From positions 372,001-436,000 of the forward strand of contig CALSFV010000018.1 in NCBI GenBank assembly GCA_943737045.1: a stretch of DNA of 64,000 nt. Reading direction: 5' to 3'. Position 1 is the stretch's first letter. Each line of letters opens with the position of its first letter. The translations under genes were made by a program, and so were the position numbers. Source of the DNA: Parapristionchus giblindavisi. Its lineage: Eukaryota; Nematoda; Chromadorea; Rhabditida; Diplogasteridae. Positions 39,490-50,040 of the stretch are shown piece by piece. Below the pieces are notes generated by a model. That model was given only the letters and a program-made list of their open reading frames with translations, had not been told where the DNA came from and did not search any database.

Positions 39490-40500
39490 TTTATGAGGCC
39501 GTTTGTTTAAGAGTCGGGCAAATCTGGGAGAGGGTTGGCACAGGCCAAAAATTTTGATACCCTCAAAACTTGTGTATAGGGGTTATCGACCATGCTGATG
39601 AACATAGGCATAGTCATTTTAACTCCAGCGGTCCCGCAACGCCTGGGCGGGATTACTGTAAGATCACTTTTTCAGGCCATTCTCGGTCCATAGTCGAGCT
39701 AGAGGTATGAAAATTGGGCTCCTAGGACAGAATTCGATGGCGATGATGGCTGTCTACATCATTAGTTTTGAAAATTTTTCAAAAGGTCGATTATTGGAAA
39801 TTTTGATGGAGACGTTTGCGCCCCAGACGAGTATGACAGTTCGAACCGGCATAACGACAGGATCACAACGATGTATTATGAGCCCATATCTCCATTGCCA
39901 TCTCAATATTGCCTCGATATAGTGATATGCGAAAGAGGTAAACAAGAGGACTCTCTCAATTCCGCGCGCTCTCTCGCACTCTCGAGAGAGCGCGGCGAAA
40001 TGAGAGAGTGCCGAGAGAGCGCGCGGAATAGAGAGACGCAGACAACTCCTCTCGATTTTGCAGATCACTATATCGAGGCAATATTAGCGGTGCAACGGAA
40101 ATATGGGCTCATAATACATCGTTGCGATCCTCTCGTCACGCCGGTTCGAACTGTCATACTCGTCTGGAGCGCAAATGTCTCCATCAAAATTTCCAATAAT
40201 CGACCTTTTGAAAAATTTTCAAAACTAATAAGGTAGACAGCCATCATCGCCATCGAATTTTGTCCCAGGAGCCAAATTTTCATTCCTCTAGCTCTACTAT
40301 GGACCGAGAATGGCCTGAAAACGTGATCTTACCGTAATCCCGCCCAGGCGTTGCGGGACCACTGGAGCCAAAATGACTATGCCTATCTTCATCAGCATGG
40401 TCGATAACCCCTATACACAAGTTTTGAGGGTATCAAAATTTTTGGCCTGTGCCAACCCTCCCCCAGATTTGCCCGACTCTTACACAAACGGCCTCATATA
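39490..40500. mobile_element. nested foldback inside the right arm (second)
   Basis: ATGAGGCCGTTTGTTTAAGA at about 39493 is mirrored by ACACAAACGGCCTCATATAG at about 40483. CTCGATATAGTGATATGCG is mirrored by GATCACTATATCGAGGC around a centre near 39990 that is rich in GAGAGAGCGCGCG. The ORFs seen in it are mirror shadows of each other. Confidence 0.7.
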
Positions 40501-41484
40501 GCGATCTTTTCGTTATAATATACCTTGATATTTTACAGTTTCTTGAAAATCACGTTTGCACCTTTTCACACCAAGCACAGGTGTTCTATCTTCCAAATAC
40601 ACTCTTATAAGATGAAAAAATGCGGTGTTCAAAATACGGTACTCCGGTTTTGCATGGTAATATCATAGTAAGTAGTGCGCAAATGTATATGCTTACTTTT
40701 TTGTCTTACTTTCTTCTTTCTTTATACTTTCTTTATACTTACTTTTTTGCTGCTGTTTTGCTCTTTCATGAGAATATAGTGAAAAAAAGTAAGCATAAAG
40801 TAAGTTACTTTTTCACGCTACTTACTATAATATTACCCTGCAAACCCGGAGTACCAGTAAGAGCAAGATCTGTGAAAATCAATATTTATTTATTTATTTA
40901 TGTTTGTTTTCTTTTACAGGAATGACGATAACGATGCACCTTCGGGATCAGCAAAGGAGAAGAAGAAGAGACGAAGAAGATTATAACCGCTACTACGATG
41001 AGACCTGATTATGTGACTTCGGTAGTCTCTAAACCCCTTACCATTCCTCTTTTAATTGTGTACACACACACCTTTTTTGTAACGTTTTTAAAAACATTCT
41101 GTAGTGCATCATAGTCGAATTATGTTAAACTACTCGAAAATCCCCACTTCAAAAGCTAATGAACACTACCTCTATTCGGACATTCGCTCCGAAATAAATG
41201 ATGCGCCGCGTGCACACAACTCGATCATGATGTGCTACTCTAAACGTCTTTGTAATTGTTCTTATTGCTCTTTACTAGTTGTTATTATTCAAATTTTCCT
41301 TTCGTTTGTTCCAAAGTTTGGAATGCTCCGAAGAAACCCACTCATGTCCTTTTCAAGATTTCAATCAGATTTGAGCCATTTTGACATAATTTGGGCCTAA
41401 TTTCGCGTTACACTTTCTGTGGCCGCTCGGCGTCTTGTGCACAAAAGGCTGTATCATTTCAATAAGAAACATTACTAGTTCTCA

Positions 41485-42770
41485 AAAATGTGCCAAAAAT
41501 GACGACGTCAAAATTGGCAACAGTCTGCCAACTTTGACTTCGTCGAATTTGTCCCAACTTTGACGTTGTCATTTTTGGCACGCTCATGACTTCGCCAACT
41601 TTGACGTTGTCATTTTTGGCACGCTCATAACTTTGCCAACTTTGACGTTGTCATTTTTGGAACGCTCATGACTTCGCCAAATTTGACGTCGTCATTTTTG
41701 GCACGTTCATGACTTCGCCAAATTTGACGTCGTCATTTTTGGCACGCTCATGACTTCGCCAAATTTGACTTCGTCATTTTTGGCACGCTCATGACTTCGC
41801 CAACTTTGACTTCGTCATTTTTGGCACTTTTTAACTTCGCCAACTTTGACTTCGTCGAATTTGTCCCAACTTTGACGTTGTCATTTTTGGCACGCTCATG
41901 ACTTCGCCAACTTTGACGTTGTCACTTTTGGCATATTCATGACTTCGCCAAATTTGACTTCGTCATTTTTGGCGCGCTCATGACTTCGCCAACTTTGACT
42001 TCGTCATTTTTGGCACTTTTCAACTTCGCCAACTTTGACTTCGTCGAATTTGTCCCAACTTTGACATTGTCATTTTTGGCACGCTCATGACTTCGCCAAC
42101 TTTGACGTCGTCATTTTTGGCACGCTCATGACTTCGCCAACTTTGACGTTGTCATTTTTGGCACGCTCATGACTTCGCCAATTTTGACTTCGTCACATTT
42201 GTCCCAATTATGATGATGTCAAATTTGGCATGTTATCAACTGCGCGAAATTTCTGCCATTTTTGACGATGTCATATTTGGCGAATTCTGAGTTATGCCTT
42301 TCTGCCAATAATGAAAAAGTCAAAAATGGCATTCCGATATTTTACATCTATTGCCAAATTGGACGATGTCATAATTGGCACTTTAGAATTTTTCGGAAAA
42401 CGCCAATTATGACAACTTATATATTGGCAAGACGACACTTTGAGAATGTTGCCAACATTGACGGCTGCAAATTTGTCATCTTTCCAATCCTCTCAATTTT
42501 AGCCCCCATGATCTAGTCTGCCAATTATGATCTCATCACAATTGTCAGTTCTGTGTCCACACCCTCTCTGCCAACATTGCATTGTTCATTTTTGTCCATG
42601 GACTGTATTTTACCGAATGCCAATAATGAAGCTTTATAATTTGGTTGACGGTTCACATGCCAAATAAGCACTTTGCACATTTGACAGACAGGCAGCTTCA
42701 ACGAAATGCCAACAATGAAAACGTCTAAATTGTCAGGCCTCTTGTGCCAAATCCGACGTTGTCAGATTTG
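41485..42770 (-). repeat. right-arm tandem repeat, about 39-bp units
   Basis: Mirror of the left-arm array, reading TTTGACGTTGTCATTTTTGG then CACGCTCATGACTTCGCCAAC. It is regular from about 41520 to 42190, then degenerate to the terminal repeat. Copy number and unit order differ from the left array, so the arrays have changed independently. Confidence 0.85.
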
Positions 42771-42822
42771 GCTGAAACCCTGGTTCTTTTCATTCTACGC
42801 CAGTTTCTTATTCTAACCCCTC

Positions 42823-42921
42823 TTATATCATGATTCAAAATTTTCAAAATCTTGTGAACTTTTGTCAAAACTTTTCAAAATTTTTGACAAATGTTTCACT
42901 TTTTTTCGCTTTGACGGTATA
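42823..42921 (+). mobile_element. MITE, right part, resumed after the palindrome
   Basis: CATGATTCAAAATTTTCAAA through ACTTTTTTTCGCTTTGACGG matches the right end of the 6796-7386 MITE, completing the element split at 26280. Confidence 0.85.
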
Positions 42922-43016
42922 TAGTGTAATATATAAACAAGAGAGTAAACTTGAAAAAAGCCATTTAGCATAAAGTTTACTATGGTGAAACTATTGTGCT
43001 TATGATGTAATCAAAT

Positions 43017-45115
43017 CTATGTGAGAGTTACTGTAGATTGTGTTTTCGTTAACTTCTTCTTCGACTCCGTTTTGTACCTAAAATTCGAGTACTGAATGAG
43101 TTTGAAAAAAATTGGAGAACGCGCCCTATGAAAGCGAATAGTCGATTCCGAAACGGTTTAGAGTAAATTAGGAGAAGATAAGGGGGAAGCGATGAATAGA
43201 TATCATGAAGGAATGTGTATAACATCATAAAGAACCTATTTGACACCTGAAAGAACAATATCTCATAATTGAATACATTCGATATCTTTAAACAAAACTA
43301 TTTAATTCATTGTACAAGAAGTAAAGTTGGCATCTGCTATGTTTCCACTTCCGAAATATAAAGCTTTTTATAATTTTTTTGTTAATTTTATATTTTTCCG
43401 CTGAGAAAATCCATTTTTGATCTTTTGGTTACTCAAAGTACCCAAAGCTTCCTTCGAATATAAAGTGAGAAGGGAATCAATAGTACTATGATTGTGATAT
43501 TTTGTGATAACTTATCTCGTACTTCTATGGATAATGTCACGCTGAATAGGGCTCAAGAATGTTTGATTTAATTCAAAGTGAAAGTATGGTCATTGCGTTT
43601 CCATAGTTCAATTCAAAATTCTATGAGCCTTTCACAGAGCTTATGAATATTACATTTCCTGTTCCTCAACACACAGTCGACTGAACAACACAATCCAATC
43701 ATTTCAGAAGGATATTCAAAAGTTGCATAGTGACTATATTTTGTCGTATAACTTACATTAAAGAAGATCGTAGTTGTAGAACTAAATGTGATGAGAATAA
43801 TCTATGGAAATTATAGGAGATTAGATTTGAATTTGGTTAATCTTATTACCTCTGTGGCACAAGCAATCAAAGCAATTTTGAGCAGTTTATTGTCTTGTTT
43901 AAGTCTATCATTCATGTTGCTGTCCATTGATTTCTGGAATAAGAATGTTTTTTTGTGAGGATGACTAGTTTTCTCGACGTTCCCCCATACAATGAAATGA
44001 TGGGTTCTTTATTAAATGTCTCTTTTAGGATAAAAGAAGAAAGGCAAAAATTTAAATAGCCAAATTCTTTTCATCTCAAAAATAGACTGTATCATTTGGT
44101 ACCTTCGAGAAATGTTTGTTGAACTTCCGCATTACAACGGTGTAATTGATGACCACATAAGTGACGAAAGTCAATTGTACAGTTATCGCTATCTTATACC
44201 ACATCGCACCAAATTCCGCATCACCAAACTGTAACTATCACCATTCTTACAAGGACACCTGCTTAATTTGAAACTCTCTCCCATCGGTAAATAGAAAAAA
44301 GATAACCAAAAAGTTTACAAAAAATGAAAGTGTAAACGAACCACACAGTAGTAGCCTCCTAGCGAATTGGGCGCCACCAGAATTTCCGTAGTGAGAATCA
44401 AAAATCCTAGAGCAAACGGAGGAACTATTTGAATGAAATTGATTACCCAGCACAGTCTGTTCGTCCACCACTTAAAGAGAATTATAATGATAGTATGAGT
44501 GGGAACTATTTGATACCAATTGATATTTGAAGGGCCAAACAACTGCAGTTAAACGATTCATAGCCATGACACAGACTGTGACTATTTGACCATATCGGAC
44601 AGACCAGCTTCCGACACAACACACCTCAATGTGATATCGAAACATTTTCATAGTTTAGTTGCTTTTTTAACGTTTTAAAGGTATACTCACGACGCAAACA
44701 GCCATTAAGTCCTCTTCTGTATAAAATATATACCAGCCCCTTCCAGGGAAAATACAGCTGAAGTAGTTCATCAACATGTACGTGATATCGATCATTCCAC
44801 CGATCTATCAATGTAAAACTATTTTTTTATGATTTGTTAAAGATTTATCAAGGTTGGATCGACAGAAGATCTGTTAACAGTTTGCTCCATTATATAAATA
44901 TTTATATTATTTCATTAGTTATGTAAGGTATCGCTTACCGCATAAATGCGATAGAATCCGTTATTGTTGAGTCCGTCTTTAGATCCACCGAAGATCAATA
45001 CAACGATGACCAAAGTGTAGAAGGGCATAGTTACAGCATCTATTGTCATTCCAATATAGAATAGCAACGATTCCATTATGTAGAAGCCAGGAAAGTCCTC
45101 TTCACCATTCGACAT
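43017..45115 (-). CDS. Srg-superfamily serpentine chemoreceptor
   Basis: Nine exons on the minus strand. The first, 45115-44938, starts MSNGEEDFPGFYIMESLLFY and ends NNNGFYRIYA. The next blocks are about 44815-44700 (IGGMIDITYMLMNYFSCIFP), about 44627-44530 (RYGQIVTV..MAMNRLTAVVWPFKY), about 44473-44345 (CWVINFIQIVPPFALGFLIL), about 44232-44110, about 43933-43850, about 43800-43753, about 43252-43130 (FYSLHDIYSSLPPYLLLIYS pattern) and a tail to 43017. The product is a seven-TM protein of about 330 residues. The NRLTAVVWPF segment at the TM3 end and PPYLL..YSKPFR at TM7 fit the Srg superfamily (Srg/Srv/Sru); I cannot choose the class. Such receptors sit in sensory cilia membranes and signal through G proteins. 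The last intron begins GGGCGCG rather than GT, so it must use a GC donor; otherwise the tail becomes RVLQFFSNSF and ends early. Divergent to the 47.2-kb paralogue. Confidence 0.82.
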
Positions 45116-47204
45116 CTTTCTTTATGTGAAAGATAATGAACACTCTAAACTCTGTTCTGCAAAAAATGTAAGAAAAAACTCGGCGGGAGTGTGAATATGG
45201 ACGCATTCACAGTGTATTCAAACAGCAAGTAACAAAACATATTTCCGCTCTATAATCATGGAATCATGGAAATATGATCAATGATCGCCCAAACGTATCA
45301 ATTTTATCAAAATCCTGGTTATCATTTGTATTTGAATAACTACGATTATAAAAATAGAATATTGTCAATTCTAATAATAACATTCAAGGTACCTTTTTGT
45401 ATAAATGAAAACTGTCAAAATTCAATGAAAATCATATGAGCGAATTTATCCGCAAAAATATGTTGGAGTTCGCTTCTTGACCCATTATGATTTCATTCGA
45501 CTAAGAAGATTCAAATGAAACAAACAAATTATGCGACAAGTATTTCAAGAAGCAATATATGGCACGTTGGAAAATATACAAACATTTTACTTACTTTTTG
45601 AATTAGACAAACAATTCAGCGTATATATTATTAGAAATTTGATGAAATATGAAACATCAGTATAGCTTATTGGGGTAGACATCGCGAAAGTTGACAACAT
45701 TGATCAGTGATTTATTCATGACTCATTTTTATTCAGAAGCAGAACGCCCTTTTAAGGTCGCATAAGAGCGCGCGAGCAAGGGTTGAGAAATCACAGAGGA
45801 TAAAACATATCGATAGTGATCTACCATGGCAAACAAGCTTGAATGTTAGATCTTGTCAACTACTTTGATGGATGATCATCAATCCAATCCATTCGTATGG
45901 TTTGTGTAGAAAATGTCGAAATTTAAATATCGCTCAGGTCGATTGCACAGATTTTGAAAACGAATTCGTAATCAGCATCGAAAACTGATTCCAGTCATGT
46001 CATTTCCATAAGGCCATGCTGACTTGGGAACTTCCCTTTGTAAGAAATTGTTTTTCATCATTATCTTTCACCGAGACGGGACGAATTTACAATTAATCTA
46101 CAGAGATAACGGACATTTGAATAATGTGGAACAACTTCACTGTAACTCGCAAAGAGTTAATAACTGTGTATAAGGGGGGGGGAGTAATCCTTCATCTTCA
46201 ATATATCTCAAAATCCCCTGAAATATTTCTGTGCTTTCTTGTAGATTTTGTTTTTGTCACGTTAGCTCATGCATTACATGCCTGGAATTCACAGTTTTTC
46301 ATTGAATTTGAAGATATCTGTGTATATATTCACATGACATGTGACATTTTAGATGAATTACATCAAACAATCATAAAACATCCTTGTTTACTATTCATTT
46401 TATACTCCGCAATATTTGCACAGTAGATAATCATTTAGTCCATTCATATTTTTGAAAAGTCGCCCTGATAATCTTTTCAATAGGTTTTACGTACTTTCAA
46501 TGAGAAAGTTCTTCTTCCTCTACGTAAGAAATTTTGATTAATTTGATTCGACCATGAAAGTAAGTACACCCAAAACAAAATGCGTCATTTTACCATCGCC
46601 CTTGCAAATCAGTGTTGAGGTAAAATTAATGATCCTGATTTTATAACCGCAAAGCACGTAACATTTTCGTAAATAAGTTATTTTAATATTTTATAGAAAG
46701 GGAGATAGAAAAAGTTATTTTCATCATCGAGAACTATTCATTTTGCACTGATTCTGTGTAGATATTTCGAATGAAAAAAATCATTCCTGAGAAAGGAGAA
46801 AATAGATCACAATGAAGATGTATATGTATTTGAAGTGTGTATTTCGTTTTTGAAATCGATTTGTCAATTGAGGGAAATACTTTTTCTCAACGTTAGCAAT
46901 AAATCTTTTGCTACGAATAACCTTTCGAATCATACATAAATGTTTTTCTTTTACATAGAATGAAACTATACAAATCTCAGTCTATTTCTCTCTTTTGAGT
47001 CGACTTCTATTTCAACTCTCGCTACTTTTTCAAAACTATTTTCATTACTATACTTCGACATATTCATCACTCGGACATATTGTCCTTCATCTTCATTGTA
47101 TCCTCTACTGGAAATAATATCGTTTTGTCGTCCATTCGTATGTGTATAGTGAATACCAGTACAATATTCGTGAACTAATATTACAGTTATAACTGCTCTC
47201 CAGG
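45116..47204. other. shared upstream region of two divergent receptor genes
   Basis: Two kilobases of AT-rich DNA between head-to-head receptor genes should contain both promoters. No gene is supported; a plus-strand open stretch at 46124-46426 has no splice partners or motif. A GC-richer patch with GAGCGCGCGAG lies near 45765. Confidence 0.45.
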
Positions 47205-48739
47205 ATGGTATACATACCAGAGAATGAGGAAGAATTTCCCGGGTTTCATATCGTTGAAACATTTTTATTCTGGCTCGGAATGATGCTAGATCTTGTAACA
47301 CTACCATTCTATTGTGCTGTTATCGTAACTCTTGTAACCGGAAACACCAAAGATGAAGTGAACAATAATGGATTCTATCGAATTTACGCGGTTCGTATGT
47401 TTTTACACAACTATCCAATTGTTCTTGAACAAGATAGTCTCGCTGATGTTTCTTAATTTAATTAATATCAGGCATTAAATGTTAAAACGTCAAACAAATA
47501 TTAGATGATGAAAACAATGAACATGTATACAGGTAGGCGGGATCATCGATATACTGTATATGTTCAATAATTACATAATGTGTATTTGGCCAACAAAGGG
47601 ATGGTACATTATCTACGATGACAAAAGTGCTACAGGGTGTATGGTAAAAAAATTATAATTAGTGAAATCACGGATTAAACAAATAATAATGTATTCATTA
47701 GGTGTGTTCTATCGGAAATTTCGGGACTCGATACGGTCAAGTGGTTACGGTGGTAACTCTTGCCATCAATCGGTTGACAGCAGTTGTATGGCCTTTCAAG
47801 TATCAAAAGGTTTTCAAAAAAAAATTTTTCAAATAAAAAAAAACATTGAAATAATTTCTTTAGTGGTGGTCGAATCGAATGTGTTGGTTCATAAACTTTC
47901 TACAAATTGGACTACCTCTTTTCTTCGCAGGACTGTTACTAGCAACTAGCTTCTATGCTATACCAACAACGGCTGGAGGATACGTTTGTGAGGTGAACAG
48001 AACAACTTTGTAAATTCTTATACTTGAGTATTTCAAGCTTATTCAGTCTTCGATAGAATCACTATTTACAGTTTTCCGATGAGGTATTTTATGAACGATA
48101 CATGAAATCGGCAGTGCTATTTCAAATCTTTTTCATAACTTATCTTATTATTAATTACTCCATTGTTCTACGCTATTTCAATAAACATCTATCAAAGGTA
48201 TCCGTTTTACTACAAGTAATTTTAAATTTTTTAAAATATTTAGAAGCAGTCATTGGACTCTAAAAGCAATGAAAGAGCGAAGCAAGACAATAAACTTCTT
48301 AAGATATCCATTATCACGTGTGGAATGGAGGTAAGTTCAAGCTATTGTTGCAGGGCTCACATATTATTTATTAATTTCATATTTATTCTAGATAGCCTGC
48401 TTCATCTTTATCACATCAACCACAATTTTCTTCCAGGTATTTTCATAACAGATAATATTAATGCTTCGCAAAATTAAAAAGTTTTCAGTCATCCGATCGT
48501 ATTTTCTTTATGTTTTATTCATTGATTCATGATGTCTACGCTTGTCTTCCTCCATACATTCTAGTGATCTGTTCTTCTCCATTTAGAAAACGTTTGATCG
48601 CTTCAGTTGGGTATGAAATTTCATCAAACAATGTGAACTAACTTCTTTCAGCAAATTCTCTTTCGTTCCCGTATTGAAGAAGGAGAAAGTCTCATTCATC
48701 ACCATTAACTCAATTGCAACAAAAGATCCAAATACATAA
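47205..48739 (+). CDS. Srg-superfamily serpentine chemoreceptor
   Basis: Nine exons join in frame: 47205-about 47390, about 47532-47644, about 47701-47809, about 47866-47990, about 48072-48198, about 48242-48330, about 48392-48436, about 48487-48610 and about 48652-48739. The product is about 335 residues. TM1 follows EEEFPGFHIVETFLFWLGMM, then GGIIDILYMFNNYIMCIWP, TM3/TM4 with VVTLAINRLTAVVWPFKYQK, CWFINFLQIGLPLFFAGLLL, LIINYSIVLRYFNKHLSK and TM7 PPYILVICSSPFRKR. The tail is FSFVPVLKKEKVSFITINSI and onward. This is the most cleanly intact member of the local trio; it has canonical donors throughout and no frame lesion. It should be a chemosensory GPCR; the ligand is unknown. Confidence 0.85.
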
Positions 48740-50040
48740 TTATTCATATGTTATCATTTGACCTAGTGCAGAATGGTTTTGACGAATCATGATCAAATGA
48801 TTTTTCGATGCATGCTTTAAAATTTTTGTCTATCTTCGATAATTTCAAGAGTGCAATTGTAGAAACTGAAAAGTTTCAAAGAAAGATAAAGATCTTATAA
48901 TTAAAAGTATACGGCTAATGGCTTTTCCATATTGAAAACATATAATCATCTCCACTTTCCTCGTTGTTTCATATTTGATCCGTCAAGCTTATTTACACCT
49001 TTTGAAGCATGCAAGAAAAATATATAGTATTATGATGATCATGCGATTATAATCAATGTCGTGCACAAAATATAAGTGAGTAATTAAGGGAAGAGAAAAA
49101 TGATGAGCACAATGTTATTTATCCATAGATACCATTCTGGATTACTATACAGGTATAGTTTAACCAATCCAAGTATGGTGTGGGTTTGTTACAAAGCTAA
49201 TTTTGGTCGTAATTCTTTTCATGATTTTGTTCAGTATTTCGACGTGCTAACCATAGATATTTAAACCTATACTCACCATTTAAATGCCAACAAAATCATT
49301 GATCTTCACAATGTCGAAATCGTCAGTTTCAGTATAGCCCGAGTGCAGTTCACATGGCATTCTGAAATGGTAGCTGTAACTTAAACGTTTAGTTGTGCTG
49401 TATTCATTATAAGAGTAAGGGTATACGGAAAGATGTTCTAAAGATTGTGTTTTTATTGGAAGTTTGGAGCTCATCACTAACAAAAGTCGTAGTATAATGC
49501 TTTTTATGTCAAAACATCCGGCCATCAAATTAAAACTTAAAATTTTCGTGCCAGAGCCAAAAATGTGTGTCTTCCTTTTCTTCTACTGTGTCCCTATTAA
49601 TATTATCCACCTAAGAGAAAAAAGTGGCAATACATAATATTATGCCTAATGTTACTATTAGTGTTTCTTGTACTCTTTCAATTATCTGTCTAGAATGCGA
49701 TAACACATGGCAATTCGACCAGAATGAACCAAAACATAATAGAAGTACTCGTAGAAGACCACGATGTTGCATACACTTCTAAGTGTAAGGACCTCACTCA
49801 CGTTTTCTTCGTTTATATACTTGATTGTTAACGAATATTACAAAAACACAGGGTAATTTGTCAGAAATATAGTGAGCGAACTCACAAGAACAAAGTGCTA
49901 AATGTTGTAAAAGGACAAAACAAGCGTGTTGGTGTTTATATTCTTCTAAGGGTAAGGACAGACGGACATTTATTGTTCATCTCTCATATTCTTTTTCCAC
50001 TCTTTTTGTCGTTTTCTTCGTCTTACTTAGTGAAGTTCGA
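48740..50040. other. intergenic, no supported gene
   Basis: AT-rich. A minus-strand open stretch at 49525-49280 has no ATG-led signal or splice partner that I could justify. The 5' end of the next gene is preceded by a pyrimidine-rich segment (49975-50035). Confidence 0.4.

Larger units (their letters stand above)
34698..40986 (+). pseudogene. captured polypeptide GalNAc-transferase exons, right arm
   Basis: Exons by phase: 34698-34783, 35374-35430, 35745-35810, 36373-36464 and 36680-36759. Joined, they are open and encode, after an unrelated-looking first exon (MDDEDAWYRSRLTT...), the GALNT segments KTWMDDYGKYYY, SGDISALQCKPFKW, YMENVAYDVPESYPLLPENN and CFDTMGRAIPSNVGATPCHG. This is the known boundary between the GT27 catalytic domain and its C-terminal lectin domain. 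A last exon 40920-40986 (NDDNDAPSGSAKEKKKRRRR, then stop) is separated by 4 kb and is out of phase with the exon ending 36759, so an exon is missing or it belongs to another source. GC-rich codon use in these exons contrasts with the surrounding repeats. Probably a captured gene fragment rather than an active enzyme. Confidence 0.75.
26281..42822. mobile_element. 16.5-kb palindromic foldback element with captured gene exons
   Basis: The ends are inverted: AGAGGCCTTAGAATAAGAAA at the left and its near reverse complement TTTCTTATTCTAACCCCTCT at the right. They continue as mirrored arms to a single spacer of about 108 bp at 34472-34579. The element interrupts a MITE: the left flank reads TTTAGATAT and the right flank ATATCATG, while the unbroken MITE copy reads TTTAGATATCATG near 7295. 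This implies duplication of ATAT, or of TA if the ends are read one base longer. Arms from the outside in carry the terminal repeat, a tandem repeat array, a unique block, the last-exon block, individually acquired nested foldbacks, and mirrored GalNAc-transferase exons. No transposase is seen. Arm-specific insertions show that the two arms have separate histories. Confidence 0.85.

Noticed and set aside
46124..46426. 100-codon plus-strand frame between the divergent receptors
   Set aside because: No signal peptide, no splice partners, no recognisable motif, and it lies in the presumed promoter region.
49280..49525. Minus-strand frame of about 81 codons
   Set aside because: The frame is extended by a non-ATG start, and no splice context or homologous motif supports it.
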